Shown here in pieces: positions 12,401-17,344 of a stretch of 28,225 nucleotides of DNA. The notes below the pieces were generated by a model, which was not told the origin of the DNA, did no database searches, and saw nothing but the letters and a program-made list of their open reading frames with translations. Source of the DNA: a virus; the IMG/VR virus record IMGVR_UViG_3300046009_013899, positions 1 to 28,225 of that record; one strand, given 5' to 3'. A program made the translations under genes and the position numbers. How positions within the stretch are numbered: position 1 is the first letter of the stretch; every line of letters starts with the position of its first letter.

Positions 12401-14880
12401 CGCATATAGCTAGGTTCTCTTAAGATATTAAGTATAACTTAATTGTATCTTAAGACGCTGCTTTTGTCAACGTTACGAGCGGATGCTTATTTGGCTCAAG
12501 TAGAAATATTTTCGTTTTGTTATCATGGCTTTTTTAATTACCATTTCTGCATATTACTATGCAGTCCAGACTATATCATCATCCAATCATATTGGATGGC
12601 CGGTGCTCGTGGAGTTTTTATATTCTTTCCTAAAACAGAAAGTTTCAAACTCTAGTCGTTACACGTTACGTTTTCATTTAGAAAACATCTTCGTTCGGGA
12701 TTGTCCATATAGGAGTTTCCCCGAATTCGCCGGCTTTGCTAACAGAATCTCTTCTGTAAGGGACATCGGTTGACTGTTTATGCAGTATATGTTAATATTC
12801 TATTATAATTATTAAATATACTAATATGATTAAAATTTGCGTTTTTTGCAATAAAGAATATGAAGTAACACGTGGATGTGCTATCAAAAAGAGTAAATAC
12901 TGTTCTCCTAGTTGTCACCATTCTTTTTGGCTTAAAAAAGGAAATAAATCTGGAAAATTTTTAGGAAATAAATTATCTCTAGGTAAAAAAATTCGAGAAA
13001 ACGAAACTCTTTCTAATGAACAAAGACAAATAGTATTTGGCACGTTATTAGGAGATGCTAGTATAGACTTATCTCGTGCTGGTTCTTCTTCTTTACGCTA
13101 TCAACATTCTGAAAAAAACTTAGACTATGTTTTATTAAAAAATAAATTTTTACAAAACTTTATAGTCAGAGAATTCCCAACTTTATCAAAGGCTCGAATT
13201 TGTTCTAAAATTAACGATATAGATGTAATAAGCAAGGCTTCATATACCGGATCGACGGTTACTCATCAAGATTTTAATGAAATAGAAAAACTATTTTACA
13301 TAAAAACCAGTAATGGTCGTCTTAAGATATTTACTCAAGAAATTGCTAGTCACATCACTATTCTTAGTATATTATTTTGGTATATGGATGATGGAACATT
13401 GTCTCCTCATAAAAAGAGTCCTTCTCGTTATTTTATCAATCTAAGTACTAATAATTTTTCGTATGAAGAAAATATTCTCATACAAAAAATGTTTTTAGAA
13501 AAATTCAACGTTCCTGCAAGCATTTACCTTATAAAATCTCAGAATAGATACTACATTCGATTTAACTCTGACAGTGCTGATATTTTAATGAACTTATTCT
13601 CTACTTTTGGAAAATATATTCCCGCAAGCATGAATTACAAATTTACATTTCTTAAACAGTAACCTTGTATTTATCCACTGCATCTACGATCATTCTACCT
13701 TCTGCTACTGAAACAGTTGTGTCTCTAGCAGCTGAAGTTACCGCTCCCTGATCATGGGTCGGTTCTGTGTAATTGATTATATTTTATAAGTGAGTTTTAA
13801 TTCTGCTCACTACCTACGTTTTCACGTAGGGCTAGACTGGCTCATAAAACCTATTCCATTAAGGTTTTTCCTGCGTACAGTCGTTGAGGTTGACACTGTT
13901 TCGGCTTTTTGTTACAATGGAGACATGAAAACATGTAAACATTGTAGCAAGGAATTTGCCGCTAAAGGTAAAAAATTATTTTGCACCGTAGCTTGCCAAC
14001 AAAAAAATTGGGCTATTTTACGAAACAAAAGTGGGAAACATACAAAGGACTCTAGGGATGCTGGTATACTTATCAGATCTATCAAGCCTACAGACCGCCA
14101 AAAAGGGATCATACTAGGAGCAATGATGGGTGATTCCAGTATCACTCAGAGGGAAAACGGAACTTGCCGCCTTCGTCTTTGTTGTGGAGAAAAACAAAAA
14201 GATTATCTTGAGTGGAAGAAAAACGAACTTAAAGAATTCATTGTTCAGAAAGAAGCTATTCGCTCAGTAGGAAGTGCTTTTGGCACAACTACTGTTGGAT
14301 TTTCTTATGATACAGTAATACATCCATTTTTTCAAGAATTGTTTCCAAAATTTTACGTCCGTTATGGAGGAAAGAAAAGAAGGACATTTGATATGAACAT
14401 TCTTAATCAACTCACACCTTTATCCGTACTTATATGGTTTCTTGATGATGGATGTTATTATTTCAATAAGAAGAAATCTGATCACTCTCTTTACTTATCT
14501 ACCTGTCGTTATTCTTTATCTGAGATTCAAATGATGAAGAAGTGGTTTTGGCATACATGGCACATTGAGTCTGTTATTTATTATGACAAAACTCATGACA
14601 CTAATTACCTTCACTTTCGTCGTGTCTCTCAGTTTCAATTTAATAATTTATTTCTTAAACCTTTTAAGGAAATAATTCCTTCCTGTATGTATTACAAGTT
14701 TCCTAACTTTTGACCTAAATAAACAGTGTCTTACCTGCGGATTGTCTCTATTCGTAGAATTTTTAGTTTTCGCCGCCAAGTTTTTATCTCAGACGGTATC
14801 CTACCTACGACTTAACGAGAGTTTCCCGCATATAGCAAGATTTTATATCCGCATTACGTTTACGGATATGTTGTACTCAT
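9439..14880 (-). CDS. Major capsid protein gene, seven exons split by six group I introns
   Basis: Reconstructed exons in order: 14862-14880, 13669-13752, 12470-12523, 11683-11711, 11381-11425, 10640-10658 and 9439-10424. They total 1236 bases, an exact multiple of three, giving 411 residues from MSTTYP to KGVSA. Each 5' exon ends in U, which pairs with G of an internal guide sequence 10-12 bases further on. Each intron ends in G. Several 3' exons pair with the guide loop (P10), best at the 4th, 3rd and 6th introns. The joined protein restores the family motif NPEFKW-FEDVYGGRYAR across the last junction and HPLVT-LLTNVGK across the third. The body (YCQIFKTSIAVSGT, then KGTEHALDIERAF) matches HK97-fold capsids of the DUF5309/SU10-like type. 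The 3' splice site of the first intron is the least certain. Confidence 0.8.
10425..10639 (-). ncRNA. Group I intron 6, no open reading frame
   Basis: 215 bases. P1 pairs exon AAATGGT with guide GCCATTT, and P10 pairs exon TTGAA with TTCAA directly before the guide, so both splice sites are well supported. Core elements: AATGGGGAAAGTCCGG (10585-10603), P7 strand GAGACTGAGTG (10540-10553) and GCGACAGTCCGATC (10495-10512). It ends GGTAACAAGAAAG. Confidence 0.85.
10659..11380 (-). ncRNA. Group I intron 5, core overlapped by its endonuclease gene
   Basis: 722 bases. P1 pairs exon GACCGGT with GCTGGTC, and the intron opens with TAATTATGGAG, close to the T4 td start. TAGAATATCTCGTTAAGTC (about 11330-11350) corresponds to the P3/P4 block of introns 1 and 3. 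P7 strands are AAGACTCTTGCGC (10787-10800) and GATAGAGTCTGATC (10725-10740), both inside the endonuclease gene. It ends AACAAGAAATG before the 19-base exon. Confidence 0.8.
10668..11300 (-). CDS. LAGLIDADG homing endonuclease in intron 5
   Basis: 210 residues. One clear LAGLIDADG motif, AWLAGIWDGEGTFSI, at about 14-28, with the catalytic acidic residue kept, so the enzyme probably acts as a homodimer. Basic residues are frequent in the centre, fitting DNA contact. The start codon lies in the P6 region of the intron (AATAGAGACAACCAGC), and the last 50 or so codons run through both P7 strands and the P9 hairpin, stopping nine bases before the 3' splice site. The C-terminal residues are therefore constrained by RNA structure as well as protein. 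In homing, such enzymes cut intron-less alleles so that the intron is copied in by repair. Confidence 0.85.
   Translation of the reverse strand: MNRDNQQITVELKKAWLAGIWDGEGTFSIVRQNRREYRNREMKFGLTPKLTMENTSVDIIDECCLILDQLNIAYYISDRKEGSKKHKRRYVVQVCRFTEIVKFCEMISPFIVSKKLQLELLKEFSLSRAMSRKNGKRIPYTDREYVCAEQLRELNELGSNDISTTIRKTLARQLETQSRWLTKRNEKIESDLYGDIQKSTEMIDSRRDPM
11426..11682 (-). ncRNA. Group I intron 4, no open reading frame
   Basis: 257 bases, a minimal ribozyme. P1 pairs exon GGGAT with guide GTCCC. P10 pairs exon GGTAAA with TTTACT, six pairs, which fixes the 3' splice site. The core block GAATTCGGGGAAACTCC ... GGACAATCCCGAG (11596-11636) is nearly identical to intron 2. P7 strands are GAGACTAGAGG (11550-11564) and GATGATATAGTCCGATC (11455-11470), followed by a P9 hairpin TGCATGGTAACATGCA. 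Confidence 0.9.
11712..12469 (-). ncRNA. Group I intron 3 with sense endonuclease gene
   Basis: 758 bases. P1 pairs exon ACGT with guide GCGT, and P10 pairs exon TGCTT with AAGCA of the guide loop. TATGCGGGAACATCTCGC (about 12388-12406) and AGACAATCCGCAGG (about 12330-12345) match intron 1. P7 strands are GAGACTACACGC (11816-11832) and GATATAGTCCGAA (11781-11798). The endonuclease gene runs from the P6 region to just before P7. Confidence 0.85.
11844..12353 (-). CDS. LAGLIDADG homing endonuclease in intron 3
   Basis: 169 residues, short, with a single motif FLSYIGGFFDGEGYIGMG at about 12-29 that keeps the acidic residue, so it is likely a homodimer. The ATG overlies the conserved AGACAATCCGCAGG element of the intron, as in the endonuclease of intron 5, and the two proteins share the layout motif, then a long basic helix-rich part, then K/R-rich C-terminus. 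The stop TGA lies just before the P7 strand at 11816-11832. Expression would come from the late capsid transcript or from an unseen promoter. Its target is presumably the exon 3 to exon 4 junction in relatives. Confidence 0.85.
   Translation of the reverse strand: MDMRQSAGKIDFLSYIGGFFDGEGYIGMGLQKTHLKIDGTYDRNILPSVRLSNTDIKPLEFIKNELSSAGIKCWISCRKGVRRNQKRTDGTAVKDLYDVGLSGKTQVKQFINLVRPYVFVKGEQMDIVMKFILSREKKMEGRGNRKGSGRAEYSDEEIALIDELKKLKH
12770..12798 (+). promoter_or_regulatory. Promoter of antisense endonuclease gene in intron 2
   Basis: TTGACT (12770-12775), a 17-base spacer and TAATAT (12793-12798) preceded by TG one base upstream, an extended -10 form. The predicted start is near 12805, giving a leader of about 20 bases to the ATG at 12826. 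The -35 box lies in one arm of the intron P2 stem. Confidence 0.55.
12826..13662 (+). CDS. LAGLIDADG endonuclease (two-motif type), antisense in intron 2
   Basis: 278 residues on the opposite strand to the capsid gene. The N-terminus has a zinc-finger-like C5-x2-C8 ... C-x3-C arrangement (KYCSPSCHH at 26-34). Two LAGLIDADG motifs are visible, IVFGTLLGDASI at about 68-79 and ILFWYMDDGTL at about 184-194, so it is a monomeric enzyme of the LAGLIDADG_2 type. It is homologous to the antisense gene in intron 1. It has its own plus-strand promoter (12770-12798) in the loop-closing stem, and its stop codon lies in the other arm of that stem. Its last codons also contain the complement of the guide sequence of the intron. 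Confidence 0.85.
   Translation: MIKICVFCNKEYEVTRGCAIKKSKYCSPSCHHSFWLKKGNKSGKFLGNKLSLGKKIRENETLSNEQRQIVFGTLLGDASIDLSRAGSSSLRYQHSEKNLDYVLLKNKFLQNFIVREFPTLSKARICSKINDIDVISKASYTGSTVTHQDFNEIEKLFYIKTSNGRLKIFTQEIASHITILSILFWYMDDGTLSPHKKSPSRYFINLSTNNFSYEENILIQKMFLEKFNVPASIYLIKSQNRYYIRFNSDSADILMNLFSTFGKYIPASMNYKFTFLKQ
13890..13918 (+). promoter_or_regulatory. Near-consensus promoter of antisense endonuclease gene in intron 1
   Basis: TTGACA (13890-13895), exactly 17 bases, TACAAT (13913-13918). Only six bases separate the -10 box from the ATG at 13925, so transcription probably starts at or next to the start codon and the message would be leaderless. The box positions also argue for 13925 rather than the open frame upstream. 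Confidence 0.7.
13925..14713 (+). CDS. LAGLIDADG endonuclease (two-motif type), antisense in intron 1
   Basis: 262 residues from MKTCKHC. The frame is open to a GTG at 13790, but that extension covers the P7 and P9 elements of the intron and precedes the promoter, so it is rejected. An N-terminal zinc-finger-like unit has C4-x2-C7 and later FCTVAC. The two motifs are GIILGAMMGDSSI (about 57-69) and VLIWFLDDGCYY (about 170-181), each with its acidic residue. The protein is homologous to the antisense gene of intron 2, with the same zinc finger, spacing of motifs and C-terminal Y-K-F ending. Both are read against the capsid gene from their own promoters, which would allow early expression independent of late transcription. 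Confidence 0.85.
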   Translation: MKTCKHCSKEFAAKGKKLFCTVACQQKNWAILRNKSGKHTKDSRDAGILIRSIKPTDRQKGIILGAMMGDSSITQRENGTCRLRLCCGEKQKDYLEWKKNELKEFIVQKEAIRSVGSAFGTTTVGFSYDTVIHPFFQELFPKFYVRYGGKKRRTFDMNILNQLTPLSVLIWFLDDGCYYFNKKKSDHSLYLSTCRYSLSEIQMMKKWFWHTWHIESVIYYDKTHDTNYLHFRRVSQFQFNNLFLKPFKEIIPSCMYYKFPNF

Positions 14881-14913
14881 ATTTGATTTTTAAGTTACAA
14901 ATTAATTAAACTC

Positions 14914-15714
14914 TTAATACCCACCCAAAAAAGAATTTGGGTTTGGTCTTCCTGAAATAAGAGTATCTACCATAGGAGTACCGTCTGTAGCATACTGAGC
15001 AGTTTGACCTCCGCCTTGTGCGTTTCCCATAACTTCTTTAGCTCTTTCTGCTGCATTGATTTCTGCTATTTTTTTTGCTTTTGATTCTGACATTTGACCT
15101 TTTACAGCATAATAAGCGATTTCTATATCGGTTACATCATGCGTATCTAGCCATTTATCAATATCGTCTGCATACTCTTGAAAATCAGGAGTTTTCTCAA
15201 TAAATTTTTGAGAATAATCTTGAAAGGTTTGTAGATCTGCTTTGTCCTCAAATTCCTTACGGAATTTAGCTACCTGTTCTTCAACCAACTTAGCAATGGA
15301 CTCTGGGGTAGCCATATCATAGGCCTTTTCTCCCAACTTTTCCCTTACCTCTGCATTGGCTTGTGAAACTGCAGCGACATCACGGACATCAACTCTCCCT
15401 TCAACTACCGCCTTAGCAATATCTTTATCAACCTTTCCATCGATAATGGCCTGAACAAGTTCAGGGGATTGATCTAGTTTGTCTAGTAACGGTGCAATGT
15501 TTTCGAAGAACTTTCTATACTCACCGAGCTCTTGCCCTTGTTGCCCTAAGCGGGCAGACAATTCTTCGTAGGCTTTTTGTTCGGTACCATTCGCACTTCC
15601 TGTCTCTTCCGTCTCCCCTCCTTGTGCACCTTGGTTTGGTGTTGCTGTCGGAGGAACGGTAGGGCTGCCCAGATTACTGGACCCTAAATTAGGATCAACC
15701 ATATTATTATTCAT
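14914..15714 (-). CDS. Probable capsid scaffold protein
   Basis: 266 residues. The N-terminal 45 residues are rich in P, T, N, G and S and are probably disordered. The rest is strongly acidic and helical, with predicted coiled-coil-like heptads (about 45-85 and 120-215), and the end TLISGRPNPNSFLGGY is short and conserved in style with other scaffolds. Position directly before the major capsid gene, length and helical acidic composition all match tailed-phage scaffolding proteins, which guide procapsid assembly and leave before packaging. Two in-frame ATGs, 15714 and 15702, both have good context; the first is kept. I see no protease motif, so it is not a protease-scaffold fusion. Confidence 0.7.
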   Translation of the reverse strand: MNNNMVDPNLGSSNLGSPTVPPTATPNQGAQGGETEETGSANGTEQKAYEELSARLGQQGQELGEYRKFFENIAPLLDKLDQSPELVQAIIDGKVDKDIAKAVVEGRVDVRDVAAVSQANAEVREKLGEKAYDMATPESIAKLVEEQVAKFRKEFEDKADLQTFQDYSQKFIEKTPDFQEYADDIDKWLDTHDVTDIEIAYYAVKGQMSESKAKKIAEINAAERAKEVMGNAQGGGQTAQYATDGTPMVDTLISGRPNPNSFLGGY

Positions 15715-15763
15715 ATTAATTAATTAACTTTTTATACTATACATTAGTCCCTTGGTTGCTGGT

Positions 15764-15925
15764 TTATTTTCCACAACCGCCCATTCCTGTTTTTTCTTTT
15801 TTGTCATTGACTGCTTTTCGTTTTGCAGAAAGTTTTGCCATTATCCCAAGTAGAGCTACTCCCTTCTTAGAACCAAAGCCTTTTCTTCCCTTTAACGCAG
15901 TCATAACTCCTGCTGTTTTGTTCAT
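15764..15925 (-). CDS. Small basic protein of 53 residues
   Basis: Found by reading the gap between two genes. It starts with ATG at 15925 in AAATATAAACCT-ATG context and stops with TAA at 15764. The product is very basic (many K, few acidic residues) and has a short hydrophobic segment GVALLGIMAKL at about 22-32. It ends TGMGGCGK, close to the G-M-G-G motifs of the portal tail and the protein at 16709-17308. It is the only reasonable coding use of the 230-base gap between the scaffold gene and the gene at 15945-16316. I do not recognise the family; a minor internal head component or DNA-binding protein is possible. Confidence 0.6.
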   Translation of the reverse strand: MNKTAGVMTALKGRKGFGSKKGVALLGIMAKLSAKRKAVNDKKEKTGMGGCGK

Positions 15926-15944
15926 AGGTTTATATTTTAATTGA

Positions 15945-16316
15945 TTAACTATATGTTTTAACTATTCCTTTAACTGTTTTTATTTTTAGTCCTTTTATTT
16001 TAGACATCTTAATAGGTTTTATTGTTGTTTTTGAAATTTTAAATTTAGATGCACCGCCTGACTTTAATAGAGATTTTATAATAGATGTCGCTGATGGTAG
16101 TTTTATTTTCTTACCCCCACCTGTTGAAATTCTGGTTGTTGATATTTTTGGAGAACTTTTCACTTTTCCATAATTAGCTGGTATAAAATTTTTAAAACCA
16201 GGACCTCCTCTCCCAACTAATTTTTTTAACAAGTTCTTTTTGACTCCACGAGATGATACTCCAACCTTAAGTCTTCCTTCGTTTTTTGAATTTTCTGTTG
16301 TTATTACTCCTTCCAT
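15945..16316 (-). CDS. Unknown, very basic small protein
   Basis: 123 residues from MEGVITTENS. The open frame extends to 16388, but this would overlap the upstream gene by 68 bases. The ATG at 16316 lies five bases past the upstream stop and has the usual context. The product is extremely rich in K, S, I, T and G, with repeated I-K-x-x-K patterns, no hydrophobic segment long enough for a membrane helix, and a GRGGPGFKNFIP stretch at about 35-46 that echoes the GGPGY motif of the portal tail. The charge suggests contact with DNA in the head or with the acidic scaffold. No function can be assigned. Confidence 0.6.
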   Translation of the reverse strand: MEGVITTENSKNEGRLKVGVSSRGVKKNLLKKLVGRGGPGFKNFIPANYGKVKSSPKISTTRISTGGGKKIKLPSATSIIKSLLKSGGASKFKISKTTIKPIKMSKIKGLKIKTVKGIVKTYS

Positions 16317-16320
16317 ATGA

Positions 16321-16689
16321 TTATATTTTTCCCTCTGGATCAAAGTTGGTGTTTTCTGCTTCCTCTTCTCCACCTTGCTTTGAGGCATTAAGATCTATTA
16401 CATAATTTTCAATGTCATAAATACCAGCCATAGCTCCTTGAGCCCAAGAAATAGTATGTGGATCTGCAGTTGGATTAGTAGACCTAAGTTGAGAGTCTAA
16501 CAATAGTGTTCTGGTGTTAACATATTTCAATATAGCTATCCATTGTCTAGTACTAATCATTTCTTTTAAAAGTGATTCCATTTCTTTTAATGTCATTTCG
16601 ACCATCAAGGCATTTATTTCTTTTGTAAAATATGATCTGACATTTGACGCTGGTTGTTCCTTTTTTTCTTCCTCTTTTTCTTTTTTCAT
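16321..16689 (-). CDS. Unknown small protein of portal-capsid interval
   Basis: 122 residues. The N-terminus is a charged K/E run, then a helical segment (residues 25-80) with LKEMESLLKEMISTRQW and AILKYVNTRTLLLDSQL. DPHTISWAQGAMAGIYDIENYVIDL (interrupted here only by description) follows at about 81-105, and an acidic tail ends the protein. Short helical proteins of this type, with a W-x-x-x-L-x-Y pattern and a later D-P-x-x-I-x-x-x-Q-G, are common next to phage portal genes, but I cannot name a function. The 5' end follows the gene at 16709 by 19 bases. Its stop lies five bases before the ATG of the next gene. Confidence 0.6.
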   Translation of the reverse strand: MKKEKEEEKKEQPASNVRSYFTKEINALMVEMTLKEMESLLKEMISTRQWIAILKYVNTRTLLLDSQLRSTNPTADPHTISWAQGAMAGIYDIENYVIDLNASKQGGEEEAENTNFDPEGKI

Positions 16690-16708
16690 ATAATTATATT
16701 TTAATTTA

Positions 16709-17308
16709 TTAGTACCCGTATATGCCCAATCGATTTATTGGAGCTGGTTGCTTATATCCTGGTCCTCCCATTCCAGACGGTCCCTTATCCATTGGTCCTA
16801 TTGGTGGTGGTGGTGGTATTGCTGTGGAATCTAATCCAGGAGGAGTCGCACCTTGGACCATCTCGCCTTTCTGAGACTTTATTTTATCAAGGATAGCTTG
16901 TATCTCACTACTACTACCACCTGCAGATGGACTTGATCCTTCTGGAGGCAAAGGAGCTTCTGACACTCCACTTAAGTTATCCCACTCCTTAGAGTAGTTT
17001 TTATAAGCTCCTATGACGGCCTTAACTCCATTTACCAACTCATTCACACTTCTACCAGGCTTATTCAGGAGATTTTCCATCATTTTTTGGAGTAATTGGC
17101 GTTTTAATCCATCAGTTTTTGGGTCTCCTGTTGCACCTCCAGTTGGAGTTGGAGTAGATTCAGGCTCACTTTCTTCCATCTCAGTAGAGGTTGGACCCAT
17201 TTCGGGCGTTGGTCCGCTAGGCATACCCATAGCAGCGTCTGGCGTTCCTCCCATCATTGTTGGCATTGTAGGATCCGGTGAACTATTTTTTACTTGTGAC
17301 ATGTCCAT
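16709..17308 (-). CDS. Unknown Pro/Gly/Met-rich protein next to the portal gene
   Basis: 199 residues. Residues 1-65 and 120-199 are low complexity and rich in P, G, S and M; the centre (about 65-118) is a helical segment with LKRQLLQKMMENLLNK and VNELVNGVKAVIGAYKN. The C-terminus SGMGGPGYKQPAPINRLG repeats a motif found in the C-terminal extension of the portal protein (ISGMGGPGYSMIP). It is transcribed directly after portal with a gap of 36 bases. Disordered ends around a small helical core suggest an assembly partner or adaptor; the function is unknown. Confidence 0.6.
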   Translation of the reverse strand: MDMSQVKNSSPDPTMPTMMGGTPDAAMGMPSGPTPEMGPTSTEMEESEPESTPTPTGGATGDPKTDGLKRQLLQKMMENLLNKPGRSVNELVNGVKAVIGAYKNYSKEWDNLSGVSEAPLPPEGSSPSAGGSSSEIQAILDKIKSQKGEMVQGATPPGLDSTAIPPPPPIGPMDKGPSGMGGPGYKQPAPINRLGIYGY

Positions 17309-17344
17309 AATATTTTTTATAATTATAAATTAAATATTTTTATC

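Larger units (their letters stand above)
12524..13668 (-). ncRNA. Group I intron 2 with antisense endonuclease gene in P2 region
   Basis: 1145 bases. P1 pairs exon TAAAT with guide GTTTA. A long-range P2-like stem joins 13653-13664 with 12768-12780, and the endonuclease gene fills the loop between. The core shows CGGGGAAACTCC...GACAATCCCG (12696-12723), as in the T4 td class, P7 strand ACGACTAGAG (12650-12662) and GATGATATAGTCTGG (12566-12580). A P9 hairpin TGCATAGTAATATGCA follows. The stretch 12524-12768 is otherwise non-coding. Confidence 0.85.
13753..14861 (-). ncRNA. Group I intron 1 with antisense endonuclease gene
   Basis: 1109 bases. P1 is formed by exon ATATCCGT and guide GCGGATAT, eight pairs ending in U-G at the 5' splice site. 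A P3/P4-like block TGCGGGAAACTCTCG lies near 14810-14832, and GACAATCCGCAGG follows. P7 strands are CGACTGTACG (around 13873-13884) and CCAGTCTAG (around 13832-13840), followed by a P9 hairpin at 13813-13830. The endonuclease gene at 13925-14713 is read from the opposite strand. The 3' boundary after CATG is chosen because it ends in G and keeps the frame open. Confidence 0.8.

Noticed and set aside
12740-12780. Apparent coding exon reading QSTDVPYRRDSVSKAGEF
   Set aside because: It is open by chance. It lies in the 5' core of intron 2 between the P2 stem and the CGGGG block, and joining exon GATAAAT directly to 12523 gives a better protein.
13790-13924. N-terminal extension of the antisense endonuclease in intron 1
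   Set aside because: It begins with GTG, covers the intron P7 and P9 elements, lies upstream of the promoter at 13890-13918, and the homologous gene in intron 2 starts at the equivalent of 13925.
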